From Steromphala cineraria (lineage: Eukaryota; Mollusca; Gastropoda; Trochida; Trochidae), in contig OU744724.1 of the NCBI GenBank assembly GCA_916613615.1, forward strand, positions 57,798,898-57,862,897: a DNA stretch of 64,000 nt. The letters are read 5' to 3'. Position numbers and translations under genes: made by a program. Shown one piece after another: positions 1 through 11,597 of the stretch. Each line of letters starts with the position of its first letter. The first letter of the stretch is position 1. Below the pieces are notes generated by a model that saw only the letters and a list, made by a program, of their open reading frames with translations, had not been told where the DNA came from and ran no database searches.

Positions 1-59
1 GAGATGACTGGGGCAATAACACTGGGGCAGTAACATCAGACTCAGGATGGGTGAAGATT

Positions 60-530
60 TGGGTATTAATGGGTGAAATCATCTTTCAATGAGTAAATGA
101 ATTGGTGAAGATGGTTTCTCAACGAGTGAAGATCTGGCAATGACTTTGTGAAGATTGTCTCTCAGTGGGTGAAGATTTTAATGAATTTGTGAAGATGGTC
201 TCTCAATGAGTGAAGATCTGGCAATGTATGGGTGAAGATGGTCTGTCAATGAGTGAAAGTTTGGCGATGAATTGTGATGAAAGTCTCTCAATGGGTGAAG
301 ATCTCGCTATAAATGGGTGAAGATGGTCTGTCAATCACTGAGGATCTGGCGATGAATTGGTAAAGATGGTCTCTCAATGGGTGAAGATTTGGCTATAAAT
401 GGGTGAAGATGATCTATCAATGAGCGAAAAACGGCTATGAATTGTGAACATAGTCTCTCAATGAGTGAAGATCTGGCTATAAATTGGTGAAGATTGTCTG
501 TCAATGAGTGAAAATGGTCTGTCAATGAGT
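60..530. repeat. Degenerate minisatellite flank (GTGAAGAT-type units)
   Basis: Diverged units built on 'gggtgaagatggtctctcaa' and 'gagtgaagatctggc', with irregular spacing. They share the words GTGAAGAT and TCAATGAGTGAA with the regular array that follows, so this looks like the decayed edge of the same array. Short open frames here are by-products of the repeat. Confidence 0.85.
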
Positions 531-1360
531 GAAGATGGCGATGAATTGATGAAGATAATCTCTCATTGAGTGAAGATGGCGATGAATTGATGAAGATAAT
601 CTCTCATTGAGTGAAGATGGCGATGAATTGATGAAGATAATCTCTCATTGAGTGAAGATGGCGATGAATTGATGAAGATAATCTGTCAATGAGTGAAGAT
701 GGCGATGAATTGATGAAGATAATCTGTCAATGAGTGAAAATGGCGATGAATTGATGAAGATAATCTGTCAATGAGTGAAGATGGTGATGAATTGATGAAG
801 ATAATCTGTCAAGGAGTGAAGATGGCGATGAATTGATGAAGATAATCTCTCATTGAGTGAAGATGGCGATGAATTGATGAAGATAATCTGTCAATGAGTG
901 AAGATGGCGATGAATTGATGAAGATAATCTGTCAATGAGTGAAAATGGCGATGAATTGATGAAGATAATCTGTCAATGAGTGAAGATGGTGATGAATTGA
1001 TGAAGATAATCTGTCAAGGAGTGAAGATGGCGATGAATTGATGAAGATAATCTCTCATTGAGTGAAGATGGCGATGAATTGATGAAGATAATCTGTCAAT
1101 GAGTGAAGATGGCGATGAATTGATGAAGATAATCTCTCATTGAGTGAAGATGGTGATGAATTGATGAAGATAATCTGTCAATGAGTGAAGATGGCGATGA
1201 ATTGATGAAGATAATCTGTCAATGAGTGAAGATGGCGATGAATTGATGAAGATAATCTCTCATTGAGTGAAGATGGCGATGAATTGATGAAGATAATCTG
1301 TCAATGAGTGAAGATGGAGATGAATTGATGAAGATAATCTCTCAATGAGTGAAGATTCAG
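531..1360. repeat. 41-bp minisatellite with 205-bp higher-order unit
   Basis: About 20 consecutive 41-bp units; ATGAATTGATGAAGATAATC starts at 541, 582, 623, 664 and so on. Units differ at a few diagnostic positions (TCTCATT or TGTCAAT, GAAAATGG or GAAGATGG, GGTG or GGCG, CAAGG or CAATG). The five-unit series at 623-827 recurs in the same order at 828-1032 and starts again at 1033-1114, giving a 205-bp second-level repeat. Confidence 0.95.
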
Positions 1361-1660
1361 CAATTAATTGGTGAAGATTCAGCAATTAATTGGTGAAGAT
1401 TCAGCAATTAATTGGTGAAGATTCGGCAATTAACTGGTGAAGATTTATCAGTGATTTGTTGAAGATTTGTCAATGAAATCGTGAAGATCTGTCAATGAGT
1501 GAAGATGGCGATGAATTGATGAAGATAATCTCTCAATGAGTGAAGATTCAGCAATTAATTGGTGAAGATTCGGCAATTAACTGGTAAAGATTTATCAGTG
1601 ATTTGTTGAAGATTTGTCAATGAAATCGTGAAGATTCATCAATGAATTCGTGAAGATGGT
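1361..1660. repeat. 22-bp repeat and 120-bp duplication at the array edge
   Basis: Four copies of a ~22-bp unit (GAAGATTCAGCAATTAATTG, then GGT) at about 1350-1440. The block from GATGAATTGATGAAGATAAT through GTCAATGAAATCGTGAAGAT (about 1318-1487) is repeated, slightly shortened, at about 1508-1632. These units descend from the neighbouring minisatellite. Confidence 0.85.
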
Positions 1661-2365
1661 GTCTGAATGGTGTAAAACTGGCGTGTGAATGTGTTTTATT
1701 AAATGGGGAGCCATTTCTGTTGAACTGTCTCAACCCACAACTGCTTTATCATGAACTTTATCAATACCTTTATCATGTACTTCATCATGCCATGGCAGCG
1801 GTTGAATGGTTTTGCAGGACAATAAAAAGTATGAAATCATCCTGTCTAAACTGTTACATTTTATTGTCAGAGAGATCAGCCGTTTTAAAGGAATCTTGTG
1901 TTCCCCAGGATCTGCTGAGACAAGTCTTCGTGGGCTCTTGTACAGAAGGAAATGGAAATGATTTGAAATAAAACATTGTTGAAATCGGTATTGATTTCCA
2001 TGCCAGCTAGTCATTCCAGAATTCAAAGTGCCAGTGTAAAAAGTTTAATTTTGAATATTTACAATTTCAAAGTTTTGGCATTGCTATTTTAGACAATCAT
2101 GTTCTAGAAGTTTTTAGATTCAAAACCTGTATGCATATTGAAATTATGATTGATTGGCCTTCAGTTTATTTTGCTTATGGATGAGACACATGCAAGTTAA
2201 TTCAATGGCAGCTTTAAGGGAAATTTAAAATGAAATAAATTCATCATGAACAACAAAGACGATGTTCCCTAACAATGTCAACGAATTAGCAGCTGGGTTA
2301 AGATTACAAGAAGGCTATGATTATGAATTTTATTAAACTTTCAAAACTTAAAATTTAGATATCAT
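1661..2365. other. Anonymous AT-rich stretch
   Basis: Two short frames overlap on opposite strands at 1720-1971 and 1730-2026. Neither shows a recognisable domain, and there is no supporting splice context. Nothing else recognised. Confidence 0.5.
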
Positions 2366-2638
2366 ATTCTATATTCTGATAACACAAAGGGACGCGACGC
2401 TTATCCTTGGGGGCTTGAGGGAGTTGGTTACTTGTAAAACATAGGGATCTACTGAATGATACTGTTGGTTACGACTAATGCGGTAAATGTTAGAGAAAGG
2501 AAAATTAAAAGAGGGGACATACCCACCAAACCAATGAAATACAAGCGGATAACTGCATCAAGGGATTTTTAATGTTACGTTTCGGGAAACAGTGTGGTTG
2601 GCAATTACACCCCCTCTTTTAATTCTATATTCTGATAA
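2366..2638. mobile_element. 239-bp insert between perfect 17-bp direct repeats
   Basis: ATTCTATATTCTGATAA occurs at 2366-2382 and again at 2622-2638, flanking 2383-2621. The insert is richer in G and C than its surroundings and contains an internal inverted pair, AATTAAAAGAGGGG at 2503-2516 and CCCCTCTTTTAATT at 2611-2624. A 13-20-bp target duplication is typical of LINE-machinery insertion (established knowledge). There is no clear poly-A tail and no tRNA boxes, so the class is unknown. Confidence 0.6.
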
Positions 2639-3136
2639 GACTAAAAATTATCAAAACTTTAATGTATATGTCAATAGTGCCAAAGGGTGTTATCTATAGA
2701 AATTTTATGAAAGAGTTCTTAGAATAATGATAAATGATAGCTGCATCCTGAATCAAAAATACATCTTCACCTGTCAGAAAAGGAAAGAATTATCATTTAC
2801 TATTTATCCTTAAGCAAAGCAACGAATAAGGGGGTGTTCATAATGTTCCAGGCCTGTTGTCACATGGAATTCCAGTCAGCATCAATTGGTTTTGATTGGT
2901 CAGTGACAGGTTTGACTATGGAGCTTATCACATGCTATATGCTACTTGTATTGAAACTAGTCATTAGTGAGGGATTATTAAAGAACCTGAGGTGAAGGTT
3001 TGAGGACCCCCTGTGGAGTGTTTGTCAGGAGAAGTGTGAACTCGACACGGGACATTCTTCAGACACTTATGCCAGGGATCTTTTTTTGTTACCGATGTCA
3101 TGCTCAATTCACAAGCTTTTCATGGATTAAGCAGTG
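2639..3136. other. Anonymous stretch
   Basis: Nothing recognised. It is slightly less AT-rich at 2830-3060 and has no open frame of note. Confidence 0.4.
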
Positions 3137-3389
3137 GGGTATATATTGGTATCTATAATAAGATAGGATATTATGCTTCATCCATTGCTCATTGTGTAGG
3201 CATTGTCCACAGATTTAAACCAGATTTTTGGAGTTTCTTTGAATATACTGTGATAAATGATGGGTATATATCGGTATCTATATTAGAATAGGATATGATG
3301 CTTCATCCAAGCTCATTGTATAGGCATTGTTCACAGGTTTAAAACAGATTTTCAAGTTTCTGTAATTATACTGTGATAAATGATGGGAA
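3137..3389. repeat. 125-bp tandem dimer
   Basis: GGGTATATATTGGTATCTAT at 3137 recurs as GGGTATATATCGGTATCTAT at 3262. The following text (aggatattatgcttcatcc, ctcattgtgtaggcattg, actgtgataaatgatggg) also recurs in register. Identity is about 85% by eye. The 63-residue frame at 3100-3291 runs across the junction and is not a gene. Confidence 0.9.
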
Positions 3390-3667
3390 TTAGTCCTAAA
3401 TATAACACACATTATCATCATAAAACATGTATCGGGGCTAACACCCACTGTCCTTTGGGATGTATCTTAAAACCTCAGATGACAAAATTATTCCAAGTGG
3501 TGTCTATGACATCTGTATTTTTGAAATAACAAGGCATTCCCTGTTGACACCTAGATTATTTCTTGATTCTTAAGAAACTGTTTCTGTAACTGAGCTCTTA
3601 TTAGAAACTAGAAGCTTTTTTTTATCAAAACATGGTAAAGATAGTGTCATACAACTATTTAAAGGAT
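3390..3667. other. Anonymous stretch
   Basis: AT-rich DNA with nothing recognised. The short text GGCTAACACCCACTGTC near 3437 has a weak echo near 6252 (GGCTAACACCCGCTGTC). Confidence 0.4.
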
Positions 3668-3815
3668 ATTTGTCCTTTCTTGACAAATACCATGTTAATC
3701 TCATAGAGTGAGGAAAAGTTTATATTTTCATGAGTGGTGAAGCCACGAGTGATAATATAAAACATTTCAGCCGCACGAGATGAGATAAACATGATATTTG
3801 TCAAGAAAAGACACA
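3668..3815. repeat. Foldback palindrome, ~70-bp arms
   Basis: The left arm (TTTCTTGACAAATACCATGT, then aatctcat and ttcatgagtgg) is matched in reverse complement by the right arm (ccacgagtgataat, gagataaacatgatatttgtcaagaaaagac). Only about 5-10 bases separate the arms. It has the same build as the palindromes at 28042 and 46221. Confidence 0.85.
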
Positions 3816-4010
3816 TTTTCTATTTATTTTATAATTAAATCATTGTATTGTTATCGAAATTGAAGCCCATTTAGGTTGAGTTGCTTCCAATGAGAGCCCA
3901 TCACCTAAGCAACAACATGATATCATGAGCTTTACGTAAACATTATTCGATGACGTCAGATCATTGTAAGATCATTAATTGTTGTTTTAGTCACTAGTGA
4001 CTGTTAACAC
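3816..4010 (+). repeat. CRE/CACTAGTGAC module, copy a
   Basis: Dispersed module reading TTCTATTTATTTTATAATTA, then GGTTGAGTTGCTTCCAATGA, then a perfect TGACGTCA at 3951-3958, ending in AGTCACTAGTGACT near 3992. The same order appears at 46380-46595, at 61030-61200, and in reverse at about 50940-51200. TGACGTCA is the CREB/ATF consensus; any regulatory role is inference. Confidence 0.75.
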
Positions 4011-4932
4011 GGTTTATTTTAATTGACATATCTTGGTATTTCACTGATAATCATATAGTTCATAAGTTCAAATATCACTAGTCAATACTTAGTTAGCCCC
4101 ACCGCAATGATGGAATGCTAAAGACAGCACTTGAAATGTTTCATCAAACTTATGAACAATAACAATTATTGTGTATTATCAGACTAACTTAACCCTGTCC
4201 CTTTATTGGAAGTCTAAAGGACAGCACATGGAACATAACTACCATAGAAACTTACGCTTTGCAATCGTTATTTTGGGGTTTCTTTTGCAAATCAAACAAT
4301 TATTTCAAGCAATGAATTAATTTTAGGAGCATAAACTTCCGGCCCTGGTTGAAATTTTAGAAGTGTTTTGAATTTGTGACATCAGAAAAATATTAGGTGG
4401 TTGAATTATTGGAGATGTCGAATTAATAGAGAAGTTATGGTAACCACAATAATGTGCCAGGAAATCTTGTCATGGGTTGTAGCGTGCTGATGAAGAGAAA
4501 ATCAACTCAAGGTGTTCACGGAGTGGATAACATGCAACGATAAAATTCGATCGAGACCAAAATACTCATTCCCCTCTCTTATTGGATCAAGCGAGATATG
4601 ACTTGAAAAATGTTTCCTTAAAGTTCAGGTTGTGGTGACTTTAGCTTGATGATCGATATATGCCTTTGAAATGTTCTAAAAGTTAGATAAGAGATTTGTG
4701 ATAAATGAATACAAATTATCTGTTGATCCCAGAATATTCAAGATTCTTTCAAAGATAGACATTCTTTGCAATGGCCTCGGCTTTTATATCAAATTCTTTC
4801 TGTAAATCAGCTACTGGATGTAGATTGTTACTAACTTCTTCAGAAGCTAGATACAACTTAAAGTGCCACACCTAATTTGTTTTGGATCACATTGGCCAAT
4901 CTGTAATCGTAATGTCATTCTAACAAGAAGTA
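4011..4932. other. Anonymous AT-rich stretch
   Basis: Nothing recognised: no long frame, tandem repeat or inverted ends. Confidence 0.4.
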
Positions 4933-5431
4933 TTAAAGTGACACAGAGTATCTTTCTTAAAATTTTATTTGGTTTTGATAAGCTACACAATATCTAATAT
5001 GCTGATTGAAGTTCATATCTCATCACTGGAGTTGCAAATATATCCATTTATGCATTATATCTCTTAAATGTTTGATTTTATTGAAAAATCAAGAAAACAT
5101 CTAAAATACGTTAAATATTCGAAATTATGCATCCAATTAATCTACCTATTAGTTACAATACCTAATAAGCACTATCGAATCGAAAATATCTTCCTGTCAG
5201 CTTATGACAAGGTTTCAAAATTACGTTTGGCGAATTTGCGCGCACCACTCGCGCCACATTGTCCGGTTTTCAATCAAAAATCCCGACTTTGAATGGCCGT
5301 ATTTTCGCGCTAATGTGCTGATTGACCTTTAACTTGTTATTTTCAGTAACAGTTAGTGGTTCCCGATATAATAACATCGATTTCAAAATTTGACATATGT
5401 CAACCTATCAACATACTCTGTGTCTCTTTAA
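4933..5431 (+). mobile_element. TTAA-flanked MITE (~498 bp), copy 1
   Basis: Starts TTAA|AGTGACACAGAGTATC and ends CATACTCTGTGTCTCT|TTAA, so the ~16-bp terminal inverted repeats sit directly inside TTAA on both sides. Copies of almost identical length lie at 40811-41308 and 55508-56005, both in the opposite orientation. TTAA targets are typical of piggyBac and Kolobok superfamilies. The 74-residue frame at 5068-5292 is not conserved: copy 2 lacks one A that ends this frame, and copy 3 has stops. Confidence 0.88.
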
Positions 5432-6596
5432 CGTCTACAGGAAAGTATAATAAGAGCAAACAAACAGTGAGAATAGGATCAGGTTTGAAATCGTGTTAAT
5501 TACTGAAAATGAGACAAACGTAATTTTGGAAACTTATTGATAGCATTCAGAATGAAAGTTACTAGACCATATACTGTTTGGTAGGTTACTTAACTAATAT
5601 CAAAATATAATGGACGCGTGAATTTGCTTTCTGTGTACAGTTATGACTGTTACAAATTTTTTATATGAAACAAGAATTTATCATATAATAATTATATATT
5701 AATTTAATTGATGTTTTAAATTCATATGATTGATTATACCATCTACGTTTGCTGCAAAGCAAAACAATATGTGTGTGACATGTGTTTTAAAATTGAGGAG
5801 TGGCACTTTAGTAATTAAGGGCCAAAAGGACGGACTTCTAAGACACCAAACAGCTGTACACATAGCATAAGGTGTCTGCTAGGGAGTGGATGACTGTGTA
5901 AGGAATTTGGAGATGTGGGACTGTGGAATCTTAGAGTCATGCTGACATGAGACCGACATGTGTGGATATTGACACTTAGTTATGTGAAACTATAATAACA
6001 GCATGAGTCTCTGATATTCAATATCTATGTCATCATTCAAAAATGTATGCTCATCTTATGACCTCTTTTGATCCTATTTAGGAAACTATGTGATCCAAAA
6101 CTTTGATCAGTGACATAGGCGTGTCTGTTTATTAAGAAATAAGAACTCTTAGCAATAAAGAAGACAAGTGATTTGGATGTCACGTCAGTCAGTCAGCAAA
6201 TGATGTTATTACAGCTATACATGTCATCCTTTAGCTTGCAGAATTTTTTAGGCTAACACCCGCTGTCATCTGGATTGATGCAGAAAAAGCTCGATCTGTA
6301 AAATCAAAAACGTCACAAACATTGAAAGTACTACACTAGAACAGAAGATTTCTTAACAGAATTTCACACTTATAGAAAAGTATACTAGGCTTCATTGTCA
6401 TATATTTTTAATAGCTATATATATATCGTAAAAGAGTTGGTAAATAATTTCTTTAAAATATATTATTACCCTTTTTATCTTAGATTCTATATATATTTTC
6501 GAACTTTGGAAGTTCCTAGGTTATAAAGCAATATGAATATTAAAATAAAAGAAAATCTTTGTTTCTTTGGACCTAGTTTAAGAACAGTTAGTATGT
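5432..6596. other. Anonymous AT-rich stretch
   Basis: Nothing recognised apart from a short TA run near 6416-6428. Confidence 0.4.
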
Positions 6597-6900
6597 CTAT
6601 TTTCTGAGAGAATCCAAAACTGCTACTAAGCAAGAATACAAGAATGGTGACACCCAAAGTTACATAATACCCAAAATTGGTGATCGAACATCATATTCTG
6701 AACTCCTTCCCGGAATATCAATGTCAATGACTTCTTGGCTTGACTTTGACCTTCGTCTATTTTCTGAGAGATTCCAGAATTGCAACAAAGCAAAAACAAG
6801 AATTGTGACACCCCATGTTACAATACCCACAATTGGTGATCTGACAATCAGTGCTGAACTCCTTCCCGGAATGTCACCTTGACTTCTAATTTCTTTTGAT
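6597..6900. repeat. 160-bp tandem dimer, edge of the satellite
   Basis: CTATTTTCTGAGAGAATCCA at 6597 recurs at 6757. The text ACTCCTTCCCGGAAT near 6699 recurs near 6858. The words 'tgctactaagcaagaacac' and 'gttacacaat' recur at 7250-7340 and 7440-7515, linking this dimer to the satellite that follows. The minus-strand 94-residue frame at 6660-6944 contains a hydrophobic stretch (GIVTWGVTILVFALLQF) but is simply two repeat units translated. Confidence 0.85.
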
Positions 6901-7139
6901 CTTTGGAATGGAACTTTGTTACAGTTTGAATGTTGAAAATGCAAAGCTAATTATGTGACTAGCATTTTTTCTCTGTCTGTGATAGCCAAGTAATTGCCTT
7001 TACCTAGAAAGAAATACTTCTTGAAAATGATACTGCTCATTGGATACAATTGTGTGCAAAGACGTATTCCCAAGAACTAGCAAAAAGTTAACCCTAATCT
7101 GTTGGACAGGAATATTTCAGAATAGGTAATGATTAACCA

Positions 7140-9900
7140 GTCTGGACAATTAGATATTTAGTACAATTTCAGCCTTCTATGGTGGCGCTTACATAAACCA
7201 ATATTGACCTATGTCACTATACAAGAATCGGTGGACCAGATAGAACAGATTGTTTGTCTATTTTTGTGAAAGAATCTAAAACTGCTACTAAGCAAGAACA
7301 CATGGATGTTGACAAACCAAGTTACACAATAAAGTACAAAAGTACAATCTGTGAGTCACTCTGTGATGATGCCCTACATAAACCAGTATTGACCTACACA
7401 TCACTTTACAGGAATCTTTGAACCAGATTGAACAAATTGTTTGTCTATTTTTCTCAAAGAATCTAGAATTGCTTCCGAGAAAGAAAACAAGGACGTCGAC
7501 ACACTAAGTTACACAACAATGCACAAAAGTAAAACGTCATGCATGCAGCCCTCTTAAACCAGTATTGACCCATATGACTTTACAAGAATCTGTATATCAA
7601 ATAGTGGATGATAAACTAGCTGTGATTGGTGTAAAATTTAAATCCGAAGAACGACTTTTCATTTCTTTGTAACCTATATAAGAACAAAGTACAAACTCAG
7701 CCCTCAATGATGATGACCTACATAAACCAGTATTGACCCATGTCATCATACAAGAATCTGTAGATCAGATAGTGGATGATAAACTAGCTTTATTCATTGT
7801 AAGATTTAATTTTAAAAAACCCTTTTTATTTCTTTAACACCTATTTAAGAACAAAGTACAAAAGTACAAACTCAGCCCTCTGTGATGATGCCATACATAA
7901 ACTAGTATTGACCCATGTCACCATACAAGAATCTGTAGATCAGATAGTGGATGATAAACTAGCTTTATTCATTGTAAGATTTAATTTTAAAAAACCCTTT
8001 TTATTTCTTTAACACCTATTTAAGAACAAAGTACAAAAGTACAAACTCAGCCCTCTGTGATGATGCCATACATAAACTAGTATTGACCCATGTCACCATA
8101 CAAGAATCTGTAGATCAGATAGTGAATGATAAACTAGCTTTATTCATTGTAAGATTTGAATATTTAGAACACACCAATTTAATAAAAACTACAAAAGTAC
8201 AATCTCAGCCCTCTGTGATGATGACCTACATAAACCAGTATTGACCCATGTCACCATACAAGAATCTGTAGATCTGATAGTGAATGATAAACTAGCTTTG
8301 ATCGATGTAAAATTTTAAATAAGAAGGACACACAAATTTAATAACAAAGTACAAAACTACAATCTTAGCTCTCTGTGATGATGCCATACATAAACCAGTA
8401 TTGACCCATGTCACCATACAAGAATCTATAGATCAGATAGTGGATGATAAACTAGCTTTATTCATTGTAAGATTTGAATATTTAGAACACACCAATTTAA
8501 TAAAAACTACAAAAGTACAATCTCAGCCCTCTGTGATGATGACCTACATAAACCAGTATTGACCCATGTCACCATACAAGAATCTGTAGATCTGATAGTG
8601 AATGATAAACTAGCTTTGATCGATGTAAAATTTTAAATAAGAAGGACACACAAATTTAATAACAAAGTACAAAACTACAATCTTAGCTCTCTGTGATGAT
8701 GACCTACATAAACGATTGTTGACCCATGTCACCATACAAGAATCTGTAGATCTGATAGTGAATGATAAACTAGCTTTATTCATTGTAATATTTGAATATT
8801 TAGAACACACCAATTTAATAAAAACTACAAAAGTACAATCTCAGCCCTCAATGATGATGACCTATACATAAACGATTGTTGACCCATGTCACCATACAAG
8901 AATCTGTAGATCTGATAGTTGATGATAAACCAACTTTGATCGGTGTAAAATTTGAATTAAAAGAACACACCAATTCAATAACAAAGTACAATACTACAAT
9001 CTCAGCCCTCTGTGATGATGCCCTACATAAACCAGTATTGACCCAAATGTCACCATACAAGAATCTATAGATCTGATAGTGAATGATAAACTAGCTTTGA
9101 TCGGTGTAAGATTTGAGTTAGAACACACCTATTTTATAACAAAGTACAAAACTACAATCTCAGCCCTCTGTGATGATTACCTATACCGGTACATAAACCA
9201 GTATTGACCCAAATGTCACCATACAAGAATCTATAGATCTGATAGTGAATGATAAACTAGCTTTGATTGATGTAAGATTTGAATTAGAACACACCTATTT
9301 TATAACAAAGTACAAAACTACAATCTCAGCCCTCTGTGATGATGACCTATACATAAACCAGTATTGACCCAAATGTCACCATACAAGAATCTATAGATCT
9401 GATAGTGAATGATAAACTAGCTTTGATTGATGTAAGATTTGAATTAGAACACACCTATTTTATAACAAAGTACAAAACTACAATCTCAGCCCTCTGTGAT
9501 GATGACCTATACATAAACCAGTATTGACCCAAATGTCACCATACAAGAATCTATAGATCTGATAGTTGATGATAAACCAACTTTGATCGGTGTAAAATTT
9601 GAATTAAAAGAACACACCAATTTAATAACAGTACAAAGCTACAATCTCAGCCCTCTGTGATGATGCCCTACATAAACCAGTATTGACCCACATGTCACCA
9701 TACAAGAATCTGTAGATCTGAAATCGGATGATAAACTAGATGTGATCAGTGTAAAATTGGAATAAGAACACACCAATACAAAGCTACAATCTCAGCCCTC
9801 TGTGATGATGCCCTACATAAACCAGTATTGACCAATATCACCATACAAGAATCTGTAGATCTGATAGTGGATGATAAACTAGCTTTGATAGATGTAAGAT
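7140..9900. repeat. ~160-bp satellite, about 17 units
   Basis: Units carry ACATAAACCAGTATTGACCC, TCACCATACAAGAATCTGTA, GATGATAAACTAGCTTTGAT and ACAATCTCAGCCCTCTGTGA. Successive ACATAA positions are 7191, 7376, then about 7720, 7895, 8070, 8228, 8388, 8546, 8706, 8866, 9025, 9191, 9351, 9511, 9670 and 9815. Early units are ~175 bp and later ones mostly 158-160 bp. Adjacent units at 7720/7895 and 9191/9351 are nearly identical, and 8070-8387 is repeated as a block at 8388-8705, which indicates recent local amplification. The open frames inside come from the satellite. Confidence 0.95.
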
Positions 9901-10307
9901 GGAGAGGCATTGAATGCCTCCTCAATGAATGAAGATCTTCTTCTGTGCTTCCAGTGAATACCAGGATACCAGATCACAACTCTTCCGGAAGAAGCAATTT
10001 CCTGGTGCTACCAGTTTAGAAACTTTGAGATCTAAGACTTACAGCAAATCTTCCCCTGGGCTTGTTTGGGCCTTGACCCTGTTCTAATTAGTTTCTGAAG
10101 AAATTGCTCAATTGATGTAAACATGAAATTTTCCATGAATGTGGGCTGCTAGGTTATATGAAATCATCCGGTATTAAATTTATAAAGAAGTATGCCTACA
10201 AGCTCAAGAAAGGCTCCTAAGCTTTCTTTGTGTATTTGTCTTTATTTGAATTTCTTCTTTGGTTGGTATTTCCATATTGGAGAGTATTCAGAATTCAATA
10301 TTTTAAT
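9901..10307. other. Anonymous stretch
   Basis: Somewhat less AT-rich at 9898-10080, with no recognisable coding or repeat signature. Confidence 0.4.
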
Positions 10308-10940
10308 TTTTAGCTCATCTGGCCTGTATAAGGCCCAATGGGCTTATGGCATGGCATGGTGTCCTGCGTCCGTCCGTCCGTAAACTTTGTGGAATTTCGA
10401 CTTCTTCTCCAGAACCATCAGGCCTAGAAAGCTTAAACTTGGTGTACAGACTCCTTGACTAGTGAGGATTATAAATTGTAGCTTTGGTGGCCCTGTGACC
10501 CCTAATAAGGGCCACATGGACCACACCCTAAAAACATATTTTCATCTTCTTCTCTAGAAGCATAAGGCCTAGAAAGCTTAGACTTGGTGTACAGACTCCT
10601 TGGCTAGTGAGGATTATAAATTGTAGCTTTGGTGGCCCTGTGACCCCTAATAAGGGCCACATGGGCCACACCCTAAAAACCTACTTTCATCTTCTTCTCC
10701 AGAACCATAAGGCCTAGAAAGCTTAGACTTGGTGTACAGACTCCTTGACTTGTGAGGATTATAAATTGTAGCTTTGGTGGCCCTGTGGCCCCTAATAAGG
10801 GCCACAAGGGCCACGCCCTTAAAGCCTATTTTCATCTTCTTCTTCAGAACTATAAGGCCTAGAAAGCTGAAACCTTGTGTACAGACTCCTTGACTAGTGA
10901 GGAATTTAAATTGTAGCTTTGGTGGCCCTGTGGCAAAATC
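10308..10940 (+). mobile_element. Non-autonomous element with 145-bp array, copy 1
   Basis: Head: TTTAGCTCATCTGGCCTGTA, a short GCCCA/TGGGC hairpin, ATGGCATGGCATGG, then GTCCGTCCGTCCGTAAAC. It is followed by 145-bp units whose CTTCTTCTC word falls at 10401, 10546, 10691 and 10836; the last unit is partial. The unit contains GGTGGCCCTGTGACCCCTAA and ACTCCTTGACTAGTGAGGAT. An inverted copy lies at 44691-45409. A short unique head joined to tandem core units resembles mollusc 'pearl'-type elements as I remember them; that is inference. Confidence 0.88.
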
Positions 10941-11350
10941 AAATATACAGCCTGATGAGCTACAGAACCAATCGCTCTATTTTTTTCAAAAACTAGACAA
11001 TAGACTGCAACTGGCACTTGTCAGTTGTTAAGAGAACATATCTAAATATCTTATTCGACTATTGTTTACTTCATTTGAAACTTTATATTTGGCAATCGAT
11101 GATTTAAAGTCCATTTACCACAGTATTATTTCACATGTATCAAACGCCAAATAAGTTGTCATGAAAATATCCAGTCTTGCCAACATATTCATGTATCAAT
11201 GAATAAGGAAGGGTTTTATGAATTTTCAACTTCTTTATTGCAGGAGAAAATTCATTTGAACTGAAACGTTGCACTCCCGTAAAAAGAGGTAGAAAAATCC
11301 ATAGAACTCTTCCTTATTCATGTAACAACTTTATATGTCTCTCAAAGACT
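10941..11350. other. Anonymous stretch with a weak inverted pair
   Basis: GAATAAGGAAG near 11200 faces CTTCCTTATTC near 11308, with poor extension beyond. Nothing else recognised. Confidence 0.4.
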
Positions 11351-11597
11351 GGGGACGTAGCTCAGTGGTAGAGTGTCTGCTCGTCACCCGGAAGACCGGG
11401 GTTCAATACCCGGTCGCGTCATACCAAAAGACATAAAAAGATGGAAGTTGCTGCCTTTTGCTTGACACTCAGCATTGTAAAGGCAGAACAACGCATTAAC
11501 TGGCGCTGTGCTGTGGCTGCAGGGTGCTTAGGCACAACCCAAATTTCCGATATGTATGCATGCGTACTGAGGACAATAAAGTGTTATTATTATTATG
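11351..11597 (+). mobile_element. tRNA-Asp-like SINE, copy 1
   Basis: The head (11351-11421) is tRNA-like: A box TAGCTCAGTGG, an anticodon-region text CTCGTCACC reminiscent of tRNA-Asp, and B box GGTTCAATACC inside a CCGGG...CCCGG T-stem. A ~150-bp body follows (TTGCTGCCTTTTGCTTGACA, CAACGCATTAACTGGCGCTG, TGAGGACAATAAAG) and then a TTA-repeat tail. Pol III box layout plus a simple-repeat tail is diagnostic of a SINE. Acceptor-stem pairing is only partial, so I do not call a working tRNA gene. A diverged copy lies at 12545-12812. Confidence 0.88.

Noticed and set aside
531..1360. CRISPR-like array
   Set aside because: Units are contiguous with no unique spacers, and the sequence is eukaryotic. 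It is a minisatellite.
6660..6944. Minus-strand 94-residue frame with a hydrophobic, membrane-like segment
   Set aside because: It is two 160-bp repeat units read through. The equivalent text in the second unit and in the satellite does not keep the frame.
11351..11421. Functional tRNA-Asp gene
   Set aside because: A tRNA-like head is joined to a ~150-bp body and TTA tail, and a diverged copy with the same body lies 1.2 kb away, so it is a SINE.
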